This document shows, one piece after another, positions 11,601-22,892 of a DNA stretch of 64,000 bases. The stretch's first letter is position 1. Each line of letters starts with the position of its first letter. The position numbers and the translations under genes were made by a program. Source of the DNA: Pratylenchus scribneri. Lineage: Eukaryota; Nematoda; Chromadorea; Rhabditida; Pratylenchidae. Below the pieces are notes generated by a model that was not told the DNA's origin, did no database searches, and was given only the letters and a program-made list of their open reading frames with translations. Where the stretch lies: NCBI GenBank assembly GCA_030063045.1, contig JAQSEB010000152.1, positions 62,001 to 126,000 of the forward strand. Reading direction: 5' to 3'.

Positions 11601-14600
11601 AATGCATTTGCTAAATGCTCTACTACAAAGTGAAGAAAGTGGAAAAAATAACACGCTGATGATGTTCAAACATGACAGTGGGAATAATGATGAGAATTTT
11701 CAGGTAAGGCCCTTCCCTATTTCCGGCAAAAATTGCCAAAACTAGAAAAAATTATTCCATGATTTTTTGAGAATTTTCCTCGGAAATATTCGCCATAAAC
11801 TCATAGTAAATGGTAGAGGAGAAAGCCAATCTTAAGTTCAACTCGAATAATTGCGCAACTAGTATAATCCAAAATTTTTCAAGGAAGGGTGGGGCCGGAA
11901 CCAAAAAAATCGGAATCGTAATTGTCCTCGGAAACCGGAATCAGAACTTTTCAAAACAAAATTTTAATCCATAAAAAATTGGAAAAAATTCGATGAAATA
12001 TATTAAATAATGATATAAAATTTAAAAAATGAGCAGTGATGTTCAATGATAATTAGTCAAAAAAAGTTTTTGATTATCCTTAATATACAAATAAAATTTA
12101 TCAAAATAAAAAAATATATAAGAAAAAGAAGAAAATTGAAGGTAAATATAAAGGGATATTTTTTGTTGAAACTAGCAAAGTCCCTTGCTTATTTTGGAAT
12201 TTTTTGGAATTAGACCATTTTGGGGAATCGGAACGGAACTCACACATTGGAATTCCGGCATTCGGAATCGGAATTCCGGTTGTACCCCTGCTTTCAAGGA
12301 GAAAAATTGAATAATAGTATAAATCCATTATATTGTTTTTTTTAATTCATAATTATTTCAAAAAAAAAAATTAAAAAATAAAATTAGAATAAAATTGTAT
12401 TTTTTTTCCATTTCAGATTGAAATTTATAAACAAAATGACAAATGCTTTGCACGTGATCACCAAAATATTGGGACCAAGTTTATTTTATTTGCTTGTCCA
12501 CTGGCCTCATGGATTAAAAATGGATGCAAAGTAAAATGGGGAGAACATCGGCGGGAGGAATGCACATATTTTATTATTAGGGTTTAGTTGGAGAAATGCT
12601 AATCTTTGCCAAATTAAATTCAAAAAGCAAAAAATTTCATTTAGTTATATGTTTAATTTTTTTGGTTAAATACTTACATTTCTTTGAAATTAAAAATCTT
12701 TTAAACAAAACCGATACTCTCAATAATCTGAGTCATAACAAAAGGAGACGGACTGATATTTATATAATAAAATTTGATCGGTTGAAATTTTCAAAATAGG
12801 CTAAAACAAATATAAATGCCAATAGGCTTAATAGATTATTAGATAATATTTAGTAGAGAATGGATTTTTATTAATATCAATATTTTGTTTGCGAGCTTAA
12901 AATAGCTTAAAACTAGCGTAAAATAAATATTTTTATCAATATTTCTGTTGATATTCATCATATTTTTTGTCAATATTATCAATATTTTAGTACTTTTTGC
13001 CCATCAATATTGATATCAATATTTCTGCATTTTTAGCAATTTTTATCAATATTTTGGAGTTTTTTGAAGAATTTTAATAAATTTTCAAATTTTGTCACTT
13101 TTTGAAAATTTTTTTTTTTGAATATTTTTCGGATTTTTGAAAAATTACGAAATTGATTTTAGTCAGGGTTCGCAGATGTACTTTTTTAAAAGATTTGTAC
13201 TTTTTTTGAGGGGTCAAATCTTTGAAAATAAAAATGTACTTTTTTAAAAGATTTGTACTTTTTTTGACTTTGGTGTACTTTTTGTACTTTTTTTTTCACA
13301 AAATCATGAAAAAATCGTAAAATTTTTCGCTGCGCGGCTGTTTTTGGCTCAAATTTTACGCTGCGCGGCTATTTTTGGCTCAAATTTTACGCTGCGCGGC
13401 TATTTTTGGCTCAAATTTTTCGCTGCGCGGCTATTTTTGGCTCTTTTCGTTGCGCGGCTATTTTTGGCTCAAATTTTACGCTGCGCGGCTATTTTTAGTC
13501 AAAATTTTTAGCTGCGCGACTATTTTTGCTTAAATTTTTCGCCTGCGGCGCGAAAAATTGTAAAAATTTCTTCTCAAAAAACATGTTTAAAAAATTTTGG
13601 CACTAGTTACAAATCGGCCCTTTTTGAAAATTTTTTTCTAAGTCTCGCTGGAATGTGTTGGAACTGCGGAGGAATGTAAGAGTGGACTCCGGAGTGTGCG
13701 TAGCCGAAGCGCGGGAACTGGACGAGTGCTTGGCGAGCGAAGCGAGCCAAGCACTCATCTGGTCGCGCGGAGGCAAGCACACGGAGGAGTCCACTCTGAA
13801 ATGCACACCGGAGCAGTTCCAATCCGTATTTCCTTTGCGCGACTAACTTTTTTATTTTTGCGTTTTATGCGAAACGGATGACATTTTTGTTACCAGCTCG
13901 TCGAGACGAGTCGTTTGGTGTATCATTTCATGACTTTGAAAAAAAATTTTCAAAAAGGGCCGATTTGTAACTAGCGTCAAAATTTTAATCAATTTATATT
14001 AGCTTAAAATGAAAATCTTTTTTTTGATACCAAAATCTTTTTTTTCAAGGCTATTGTACTTTTTTCTGAAAAAAAAATCTGCGAACCCTGATTTTAGTAT
14101 TTTTTTGAAAAATTACGAAATTGATTTTAGTATTTTTTGAAAAATTTATCTACAATACATCTAAAAAATGTATGTTTTAGAAATGAATTTGAAATTTTTC
14201 TGTGAATAATTTGTGATTTCGGTAATATAGAAAAAGTTTTTTTAATTTTTTGTTAAAATTTATCATTTTTTAAAAAATTTTCTACAATATTTCATCAATA
14301 TTTTTGGATTTTTCATCAATATAAATCCGTTCTCCAATGATTCGCGTTTATAAAGTCGATTTTACAACGGTTTCGATTATAAAAGCATTCGGTTTTGTGT
14401 TTTCGAAAAAGTCGGTTTTATGCATTTCAGATATTCCTATTTTCGGTTATAATGAGCAAAAATTTCCAATTTCGGTTTAAAATACTTCATCGAAATTCGA
14501 AACGTAATTTTGGACAACTTCCTAGAAATTTTGATCGCATCTGGAGATTTGATTTCTGATACAAATAAATTAATTTGTTTAAGAGTAAGCACGTGTTCCT

Positions 14601-15483
14601 TCATAATCATCTACGGGAGAAATTATATGAATTGGATGTGGACGAATTAGAAGCCAAATGCGAATACAAAAATGCATTCGAGCTTTTCATTCAACCCGGT
14701 AAATAAAAAAATACATTAATTCAACTTTCCACTATAATATTAATAATGTTCAATATAGGTGGACAAATTACAAACATTCTTTCAAATAATATTTAAGTAA
14801 ATTTTAAAAAAATTTCATAAAAAATCTCCATTTTGTAACCAAAGCCATAGAGAGGATTCGGATTCTAATATAATAATTTCCTTTTATTTTTAATTCCAAT
14901 CTATTAATTTTTTAAGTTTTATTTTTTGTGTCCGAGATTCCAATCCTTCCAAATTTCCTAACTTAATTTTAAAAATCAGAAAATATTATTCGAAGAAAAG
15001 TAAAGAATTATTAATTAAAAAAGGAATTTGTTTAAAAAAATAATGAAAATTTTTAGTTGAAACTAGCAAAGGGTGCTTCTCCATTTGTTTTTCGGAATTT
15101 ACCAGAATTCGACCATTTTATTCCGGCCTCACCCTAGGCCGGACGCTAATGACCACAACCGATAAAATAATTCATCAAATCAACTTTCTACTATAATATT
15201 AGTAATATTCAATAGAAGATAGAAAAATTACAAACAACCTTACAAATAATAAAAAAAATTCATATAAAATCTTCATTTTGTAGCCATAAAGGATTCGGTC
15301 TAATAATATTATAATTTCCTTTTATTTTTAGTTCCAATCTAAAAATTTTTTAGATTAAAGTTTAAATTTTCTTTCCCTTAAAAAATTCATAAAATCCATA
15401 ATTTAATAAAATTATAATTTATTTTATACTATTTCTTTTTTACAGCAATTGTCCAAGGATGGGAAGCAAGTAGCATTTCATAA
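5685..15483 (+). CDS. Secreted SIF-box protein with unrecognised C-terminal domain
   Basis: Nine exons are supported by splice sites and phase: 5685-5835, 7054-7302, 8144-8461, 8830-8909, 10920-11062, 11445-11703, 12417-12496, 14586-14698 and 15446-15483 (477 codons with stop). Residues 1-32 are a signal peptide (start MDKFSTLLKSK, hydrophobic IIILLICYFLLF), and the mature end begins AMFNGEKKEE, like the MFKN start of genes A, B, E and F. SIF/SMF/SLF boxes follow (ESIF, KSMP, VSIF, QSLF, SSMF, QSIF, KSIF, KSLF), then an acidic run near residue 241 and about 210 aa of mixed alpha/beta-looking sequence (IYGIPILEVLL, FHIYTDDAF, CFARDHQNIG) that I do not recognise. The junction of exons 7 and 8 (weak donor GTCCAC) is the least certain. 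The introns are packed with transposons. Confidence 0.75.
5871..6565. mobile_element. Foldback transposon in intron 1 of the 5685 gene
   Basis: The left arm begins 'ggatacttatattgttgg...cctctttttaggtc' and the right arm ends 'gaccaaaaaagg...ccaacgatataagta', an inverted repeat of about 40 bp at the ends with further complementarity inside (the gacgcgtctcg words on both arms). It is the same family as 28059-28723. No transposase is present. Confidence 0.6.
7367..7570. mobile_element. Short hAT-like MITE built of CTCGGT repeats
   Basis: Terminal inverted repeats TAGAGATCGG / CCGATCTCTA enclose 204 bp of 'gaaaatctcggtct' repeats. Flanks are atgaattg (7359-7366) and atgaatag (7571-7578), a 7/8 match to an 8-bp target duplication. 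The element lies in intron 2 of the 5685 gene. Open frames here on both strands are repeat artefacts. Confidence 0.65.
9065..9775. mobile_element. Long-arm foldback element
   Basis: The left arm (about 9070-9210: 'ggtcatctcca', 'gcaaatatgggcatgtc', 'gaccatgcaaaccttatac') pairs with the right arm (about 9635-9770: 'gtataaggtttgcatggtc', 'gacatgctcatatttgc', 'tggagatgacc'). The arms are about 140 bp with mismatches. It sits in intron 4 of the 5685 gene. Confidence 0.65.
9985..10712. mobile_element. GGGATCCCGC-rich repeat element
   Basis: Both edges carry clustered 'gggatcccgc' and 'cgcggatcc' words in opposite orientation around an AT-rich core (about 10120-10560). This resembles the other GC-edged non-autonomous elements of the window. 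No clean target duplication was found. Confidence 0.5.
11886..12292. mobile_element. hAT-like MITE (GGAATCGGAA family)
   Basis: The edges AGGGTGGGGCCGGAA and GGTTGTACCCCTGC form an imperfect inverted pair, flanked by the direct repeat ttcaagga (11878-11885 and 12293-12300). The interior 'ggaatcggaacggaa' and 'gaaactagcaaag' words match the element at 54066-54483. It lies in intron 6 of the 5685 gene. Confidence 0.7.
12850..14335. mobile_element. AT-rich foldback element hosting a nested insertion
   Basis: The edges 'gagaatggatttttattaatatc' (left) and 'atcaatataaatccgttctcc' (right) are roughly inverted. The interior is rich in 'ttgatatcaatattt'. The same family is seen at 55210-55705 and in part at 43580-44000. 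It is split by the hAT-like element at 13164-14090. Confidence 0.5.
13164..14090. mobile_element. hAT-like non-autonomous element, 927 bp
   Basis: The inverted termini CAGGGTTCGCAGAT / ATCTGCGAACCCTG are perfect, and the flanks attttagt (13156-13163 and 14091-14098) are an exact 8-bp target duplication. Inside, a tandem array of 'cgctgcgcggctatttttgg' units runs from 13320 to 13545. A GC-rich self-complementary repeat (13600-13960) follows. No transposase frame is present. It lies in intron 7 of the 5685 gene. Confidence 0.85.
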
Positions 15484-17539
15484 AATTAACAAAAAATATA
15501 AAATTGAAATTAAATGAAGCGCTGGATTGGATGTTAATTGATGTTAAAAATTCATTTTTAAATTGTGAAAATAAATTTTCATGTTTGCAAATTATTTTCA
15601 TTTCTGTCGCAAATTGATAAAAAAAATTCAATATTTCCATCAAAATCAATTTTTGAGTTTATTTTGTCAATTCAAAACAATTGGAAAAAAATTTTATTGA
15701 AATGGATAAAGGAGTCATTGATTTTAAACATTATTTTAATGAATTTTAGAAATATAGAATTAAAAATTTCATTAGAAATGAAAATAAAAAGATGTTCACA
15801 GCCAAGAACTCGGCGAACTCGAAATTCGATTTAGGGGTTGGGTACTTGAACTCGGCCAACCCTATGTGAGTTAGGCGAATTTTAAAAAAAATGAAAAAAA
15901 GGGACCCTATTGGTTCGAAAATCGAAAAAAATTATTGAAAATTTTTTGGTATAATTATGTCTGATTCGATATGCTCTCTTGATGAAGTAATTACGAATCT
16001 ATTATTAATTTCGTAAAACTCAATTTTAATTTTTAAAATTTCGATTTTGTGATTTAATTAAAAATATAATCAAGTAGAAGAATAAAGAGTATTGAATAAA
16101 GAGAAGAAAATTAGAAGTAATAAAGGAATTCGTTTTAAAAAATAATTCAAAATTTTGGATGAAAGTAGCAAAGGCCCAAGGTCGCATTTTTTGGTCGAAA
16201 TTCTTAGAATGATGTCGACATGAGTGGTATTTCCAAGTTATAACTAAAATGTAAATACGGCAATTCTGGGAATATAATTAAGATAACAGAATTTTGAGAA
16301 TGATTCTAAAAATATAACTCATTTCCATTCTCGAATATACAAATGAATGAAAAAATGGAATTCTCAAAATATTTGGAATTTTGGAAATATTTAAAAATAA
16401 AATTCATTTCAAAATCCATTTTCAGCGTGTATAATACTAAAAATTAGTCAAAAAATGATTTCAAAATTCAATAATTCTCAAAATTTATTTTCATCTTATT
16501 TTTAGTATACATTCTTAAAATTGGACAAAAAATCATCTTCAAAATTCAATAATTCTCAAAATCTATTTTCATCTTATTTGCAGAATGTATTCTCAAAATC
16601 ATGCAAAAAATCTATTTTCAAACGCAGGAGGACTGTTCATTGCCGCCGGTTCATTGCCCGCCGTTTCATTGCCCAGCCAAAAAGGGGTCGTTTCATTGCC
16701 ACATATATTTTTATCGTAATTAAGCATATAAGAAATAAAAATTAAATAAAATTGATTGAATTAATGAATTGATCGAATGTTTATTGAAAATATAATTGAT
16801 CTTAAATACCTATTATATTCTAATTTTTGTTTTTATTTAGGGAATAATGGATATTGAACTAAAAGAATAAAGCTTTCCTAACTGGGATTTCTCGCAATTA
16901 TCAAATGAATCCATAGTCAATAGAGGATTAATATTTTTTGATTTAAACGATCTTATATTCCATTATAATTGATTATTTGCCAAAATTAATTTCCACCCCC
17001 ATATGCTTTTCAATATTTTTGGATTAAAACCAAAAATTAAAAAAGTTATGGCCATTTAAAATTTCATAAGGTGTTTAGATGTCCCAGGTGACTAAAATGG
17101 CCATAACTTTTTTAATTTTTGGTTCTATGCGAAACCGATTAAAGATTCATTCCCAGCTCATCTAAACGCATCAATTGATATATAATATGACCCAAAATGC
17201 CAAAGTTCGATTTTTCGAAACCGGTTTGTAAACCTATACTGGTTCAACTAATAAAGATAATGAAAAACTAATGCTAGATTCGCATTCCCCATCATCAAAA
17301 ACCCCTAAATATTTGTTTTTAGCCAAAAATAAAATTAAAAAAATTTTTTTCGAAAAAAGGGGGGGGTAGGAACGACAATATTACCTGTTCCACCCATGCC
17401 CAATGGCAAAAGCTGCCGAACGCAAGACGAAAAAATGCAAAAATAGAAAAAAATTTTCATACTTCGACAATAAGCGAGAAAAACTAGCTTAAAATAGCCT
17501 CAGTCAGCCTAATATAAAAAATAATAATAAATAACTTAC
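15484..17539. other. Intergenic: AT-rich, repeat remnants, no gene seen
   Basis: Between the plus-strand SIF gene and the glycosyltransferase exons I see only low-complexity AT sequence. It includes a fragment like the GGAATCGG element (15850-16210), four close 'ttcattgcc' words at 16629-16700, and an inverted repeat at 17021-17145 built on 'aaaaaagttatggccat' / 'atggccataactttttt'. The missing 3' exons of the glycosyltransferase were looked for here and not found. Confidence 0.5.
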
Positions 17540-20500
17540 CAAGTAAAGCCACTTGTTTTATCCACTTCTGGCTGTGAATATTTTTTACTCTTTTCATAAT
17601 GGATTGACGTTCCAAACTCATTTTATCAAATTTCCAAATGAATACATATTGTGGGAATTTTTTGAATACTTCAACAAATCTATAAAATGTCGGATCCGGC
17701 ATCTCATTCATGTTCACAATAGAGCCAAAACTGATGACAATCAAACCGGCGCAATCTTTATTCTTTACAGCCTTTGTAGCTAGATATTCCTTTAAAAGTG
17801 AATATAAAAAAAACAAAAAATATTATGAATACAAATTACAAGCAATGAAAAAATCGTGTAATTTTTTTTTAAATAGCATATACCAAGAATAATTTCAATT
17901 CATTTTGAGAATATTCTAGAAATTGATCTAGTTTCAGAATATTTCCAAAATTAAAATTTTCTAAAAAATTTGTAACATTTAGAGCACTTATTTTCAATTT
18001 ATTCTCAGTAAGAATCATTTCCAAAATTCGTCTAAAAATCGCTTTAAAAATGATGCTCATTTTGAAATTCTTTATAATTTTATTCTCAAAATAATTTGCA
18101 CAGCATTTTTCTTGTTTCCCCGGGCATATATATACCTGAATATCATAGCCAGTTATTTGCTCAAAATTTCGTTGTCCATGCAATGCAATGCCGCCAAAAT
18201 GGGTAATTTTCTCCGGAAATGGTTGTGGCTTTGGAAAATCAATAAATGGTTGGCTGTTTAGGAAAATATATCGATTTTTGTTGAACAATGCAATGAAATT
18301 CGGCAACTGGGCGGATAATCCATAATGTTGTTGGAATATTTTGTTTAATTTCATATGCTGTTGTTGAATTCATATATTAATTTTTAATAAAAAATTTGCA
18401 AAATATACCGTAGAGATTAAATGTCTACGCATTGCTTGATTTTTTATAAAATGTAAATCTTGAAAATCGAATTCTCCTTTAGCCCCATTATGATCATCAT
18501 ATAAAGTTGTCCACAATTCTATAAAAAGATTTTATGTCGATAGCAATAACAAATTTATAAGACATAAAGATCAACAATTTTTCTTAAAAAAATTATGTTC
18601 GTCAAAAAAATTTTTCCTAAATCCTTTTTCTTACTATCCCCAATTTTTTAACAAACCTTTTTTATGACCCCAAAATTTTTAATTTATGATTTTTTTTAAA
18701 AACCTAAAATATGAATAGAAAGCAAACACTCAGATGATAAAATTCTAATATTTTTCAAGATGAATAATTATCCATTCCATAAAGTCTACCCATGCTAGGA
18801 ATAAGTCGGGTATTCCCGCCCGTGAGTATTCCTACGATGTAAACGTTCCAATAATGCGAATATTCTTTATTCAATAATTAGCAAAAAGGTTCAAAAAGAA
18901 TGTTGAGGGGATTTGTTGGGGGAAGAAGCAAAGTGAATAAAAGTGATTTAATTAAATAGATGAAGGAAAAGGGGTGAACAACTTCGGGGATTAAGCATGG
19001 ATTTGGAGTAGATATTTCTAAAGGGCAATTGTGAAAGGTTGAAGGCCCTAAGGGGCATCACCCATATCCCATACCCAGCTTTATCATAAACCCGATGTTC
19101 CTAGCATTCTCTTTTAAAAATAAATATTATTCTATATTTGAATTTACGAGTAAATAAGGCTAATTATGGTTTTGTATAAAAAATCGAAAACTCCATCTAT
19201 TTGGGCCATTCGAGTGAAAAGTATTTTTGGGGAAAATTAGTTATTGAGAATAAAAAGTGTTTTAAGAAGAAAAAGTTTGGGGCTAAAGGATTTATAGGGA
19301 AGGATTTCTTTGAGGAGAAAAAGGTTATGACCTAAAAAATAAATTACCTGGAATGTCGCCTTGATCAACAATTGGAACCAAATAATTCAAATAATCATAA
19401 TAGACCGATTCCAAAGCCATGTTTGATGTGGCTACAACATTCTTGATACTAACAAGCCAAAAGAGAGGAAATGACATGGAGTCCCAAAGTTCGGCAACGC
19501 CCAAGTCAAATTGTTCGTTTTGAAGCATTTTGACCAGATGAATTTGTTGGAAAAATTCTTTTAAAAAAATTTGGTTTAAATTATTTTCTTATTTTTCCAC
19601 ATTTAATTTTTATTATTAATTTTTATATCTATCAATAATTTCTAAAATATAAACCATAAAAAATATCATCCTGTGAATTTGGCATCAGTGATGCGGCAGA
19701 TTCCAATGTGCGTTTTATCCATTCTTCATTGTGAAAATTCCTCTCTATTTGCATTTTTCCCTTCAATTCATCGGGATTGAAATATTCCACAATTAATTTA
19801 CCGCCACTTTTTAAATCTTTTTCTTTACGATCATAAATGGTCCTTTCTGGTATCAATAAAAACTACAAAAATATTTTAATTTCATTAGATTATTTTTATA
19901 ATAATATTGTTGGGGCTATTATTTTTAATTTTAATAGAAAAAAAAGCATCCCAATTTTACATCAAATAAATATTAGTAGTTATTCAATTAATTTAAAAAT
20001 AATAATAAAATTTATTATACTTTACAGAAAAGATTCTTCTCATTTTCTTTATACTAGGTACATGTTCATTTAATTATTTTTAAAATAATTTTGAAAATCA
20101 TTTTAGATTTGCAAGGAAGCTCAGAATTTTGCGGAGGACTTTTTGTGGCGCGGCCGTTTTGTGGCGAAAGCTGATAGCTTGTCGCCTATTGAATGCTTTA
20201 GAATGTTTTTTATATCATTGAATAGAGCAAAAAATTCTCTATCGGACTATATAAAAATCAAATTATAAAACATATTTTTACATTTGTTAAAAATCAGAAA
20301 CCATCAAAATTGACATCATTTTGCCCACTTTTATTCAATAACTCATAACTTTCTCAATATAAAATGATTTTTATATCATTCGATAGCAATGCATTGCTCT
20401 ATCAAACTTATATAAAAACATTCAAAACGGTTCAGAATGAGTTTTATTAAAAAAAAACTAGTTCGCCACAAACCGGCCTGCCATAAACCGTCACATACCC

Positions 20501-20818
20501 GAATTTTGTATATCCCATAACAATTGAAGAAAAATTATAAATTTTAAATAATATTAGTATAGTGAAAGGAGGATTCCATTAATTTCTGTAGATTTTCCAC
20601 TAGAATTTTCCACAACGAGGATCTTTGCTCAGGCTTTATACAGAGAGATAAAAATCTAAAGTTGGAAATAGCTTATTTCCCGCTATTATGATTTTTTAAA
20701 AATTTACAATTTTCTCAACCCATTCCATTTCTAATAACAGTCTTATTTGAACTTGATTCAATTCAAAATGACTTCGGTATGAATTGGGTGCAACAAAGAG
20801 AATTTTTAAATCAGTCAT
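17540..20818 (-). CDS. UDP-glycosyltransferase, C-terminal half missing
   Basis: The fragment matches a UDP-glucuronosyl/UDP-glucosyltransferase (ER-membrane GT1 family), which moves sugar from a UDP-sugar to small lipophilic acceptors. Supported exons are 19862-19655, 19557-19348, 18518-18409, 18357-18136 and 17789-17540, all phase-consistent (333 codons). A tentative first exon, 20818-20753 (MTDLKILFVAPNSYRSHFEL), ends in phase with them. Family marks are FLLIPER after the first helix, NEQFDLGVAEL, the loop ALHGQRNFEQ, and VISFGSIVNM followed by KKFPQYVFIWKFDK. The last exon ends KWIKQVALLG at a GTAAG donor, just before the conserved sugar-donor signature (HGGxNS region), and no later exon is visible down to 15484. 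Either those exons are distant or the gene is 3'-truncated. A signal peptide and a short alpha-helical exon near the start also appear to be missing or unrecognised. Confidence 0.75.
20145..20510. mobile_element. Dispersed repeat with inverted ends, copy 2
   Basis: The edges 'cggccgttttgtggcgaa' and 'ttcgccacaaaccggcc' form an inverted pair around an AT-rich core of about 320 bp with 'tatatcatt...aatagagca' words. A diverged copy lies at 140-570. This is a candidate MITE. It sits in the glycosyltransferase 5' region. Confidence 0.6.
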
Positions 20819-20907
20819 TGCTTTTTTGCCGGATGTGCTGCTGGATGGATGGTGAATATCTTAAAAAATTAATTAAAAATATTAATTCAGATTTTATAAA
20901 TTGAAAG

Positions 20908-22104
20908 TAGGGTTGGCCCCCGTCCCCTCCCCGTCCCCGTTCCCCCCCCGTCCCCGGGCTTTTTTGCCCCCGTCCCCCGTCCCCGTCCCCGAAAATGAAT
21001 ATTCCCCGTCCCCGAATCCCTCCCCGTGGAGCTTCTCCCCGGCCGGGGACCCCGAAATTTCGGGGAAATTTTTTTAAAGAAATTCAACTAAAAAATCATT
21101 TTTTTTTCTCTATTTTCGTGTATGAAAATTGTTATTTTTAAGGAAAAATAATCTTCTTTTAATTTTTTTTCACTCAAATTCCTAATTTTATTAAAAATAT
21201 TTCCTATATAATTTTAAAAGAGTAAGCTGGTTAATGTTAATAGATAGTACAGCATATACAGAGTTCGTTCTTCCCATTTTTAATAAAAAATTTTTAATTT
21301 CCCTTTTCATTCACATATTTGTGCTCAGGGGTAATCGAAGTCAGAGAATTCGAAAACAGTTATCCGTTTTGTCTTATTTTGCCATCTTGGTAAGATAATG
21401 CCAAATTTTATCTTTAACCAAGAAAAGGCAAAGGGAATAGGAGACCAGAGTTACCAAAATACTTACCAAATTTTTATGGAATTTGCAATATATTTTCGAG
21501 GAATTGTTTTATTTTTTTGCCTAATTTTTAATTTGCCTTATAAATGCCATATTTTTAAAAATTTCTTTAAAAAATTGATGATGTTTGTTTGGCCATTTTT
21601 CTTCCAATTTTTTACTTGCATGGCCAAATTTTGGTCTAATTTTTCGCTGCGCGGCTATTTGGGCTAAAAATTTTTTCAACAATTCTGGCTCCATACAATC
21701 ACAGTTAAAAATTTGCTGTTGGCGAAGGCAAATTTAATTTCGAATAATTTTTGGTGGAAAAAAACCAAAGAAATGGAGCCATGATTGGATGATGAGCCTA
21801 TTTTGGAACAAATTTCGGATGAAGAAATGGTCCGTCTTTTGTTATAAAATATTTAAAAATCATCCAATTTTATGCAATTTATTTATTTATTAAACAATCA
21901 GAAAAATTTTAGAAATAAAAAATTTTTTTGAAAGATGAAAAAAAATTTTTTTTCAAAAAGGCAAATTCCCCGAAATTTCGGGGTCCCCGTCCCCGTCCCC
22001 GTTCCCCTCCCCGCGAAGCTCTCCCCGTCCCCGTCCCCGAAGCTTGACTCCCCGCAATTCCCCGTCCCCGAAAATCCTTCCCCGGGCGCCGGGGTCCAAC
22101 CCTA
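20908..22104. mobile_element. hAT-like element with CCCCGTCCCC edges, 1197 bp
   Basis: Ends TAGGGTTGG / CCAACCCTA are inverted, and the flanks attgaaag (20900-20907 and 22105-22112) are an exact 8-bp target duplication. Both edges are GC-rich 'ccccgtcccc' arrays that are complementary to each other, around an AT-rich core holding a single 'ttttcgctgcgcggc' word. The strong composition jump against the genome is confined to the element edges. No transposase is present. Confidence 0.85.
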
Positions 22105-22154
22105 ATTGAAAGTCACCAACTGCTAGTTTTGCCCACTATTAATTTTCAATGTGA

Positions 22155-22845
22155 TAACCTTTTTCTCTCCCAAAAAAACTTTTTTCCCCCCAAAAAAACC
22201 TTTTTTACCCCCAAACCTTTTTTCCCCCAAAAAATACTTTTTTATCCCCAATAAACCCAAAAGTGAAAATTTTTAAAGAATTTTTATAAAATCATAAAAG
22301 TAAATGGAATGCAACCATTTTACATGTTCCATTGCGCAAAAAAAATAAATTTTCTAATAAGTTTAATGTTTATGACTCGGATGTGGTTTTCCGAATTAGG
22401 AGCTAGATTATCAGACCATAGCTTTTAGGGGCTATGGGATAGGGTTAGGCTAGGGTCGGAGCATGGGTTTTAGGGGCTACGGGCTAGGGTTAGGATAGGT
22501 TAGGGTCAGAGCATGGGTTCTAGGGGCTAAGGGCTAGGGTTAGGGTAAGTTTAGGGTTAAGAGGAAGATTCTTCAAAGAAGTTTGTAATGCCGAAAGAAA
22601 TTAATATGAAAATTCACATTGAAAATATTGGAATAATTTCATCTATTGAAGCTTAAATTCCATTTTCTTTTATGATTTTATAAAAATTTTTAAAAAATTT
22701 TCACTTTTGAGTTTATTAGGGGTAAAAAAGATTTTTCTGGGGGAAAAAGACCTATTAGGGGTAAAAAAGTATTTTTTGGGGGGAAAAAATTTTGGGGGAA
22801 AAAGATTTTTTGGGGGAAAAAAGTTTTTTTTTGGGAAGAAAAAAA
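22155..22845. mobile_element. Foldback element with CCCCCAAAAAA / TTTTTTGGGGG arms
   Basis: The left arm is an array of 'cccccaaaaaa' words followed by 'ataaacccaaaagtgaaaat'. The right arm is the reverse order, 'attttcacttttgagtttat' then 'ttttttgggggaaaa'. The centre (22400-22560) holds a run of 'gggctagggttagg' words. The arms are about 150 bp, so the whole could form a large hairpin. Confidence 0.6.
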
Positions 22846-22892
22846 TAGCATGTATTTTCAATTAAATGAAAATTGTGAAGTTTTAAATTTAT

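Noticed and set aside
13603..13881. Overlapping 60-70 codon frames on both strands
   Set aside because: They belong to the GC-rich repeat found three times in the window and have no start context or splice sites.
16629..16700. Zinc-finger or SSR locus from repeated ttcattgcc words
   Set aside because: There are only four uneven copies and no conserved frame. It is noted as a minor repeat only.
20570..20660. Extra UGT exon reading RSSLWKILVENLQKLME on the minus strand
   Set aside because: It is in a suitable place for the missing first helix, but no donor in the right phase was found, so it was left out of the gene model.
22400..22560. Telomere-like ttagggttagg runs (also 3545-3585)
   Set aside because: The words are irregular (gggctagggttagg) and lie inside repeats. 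Nematode telomeres are usually TTAGGC, and no regular array is present.
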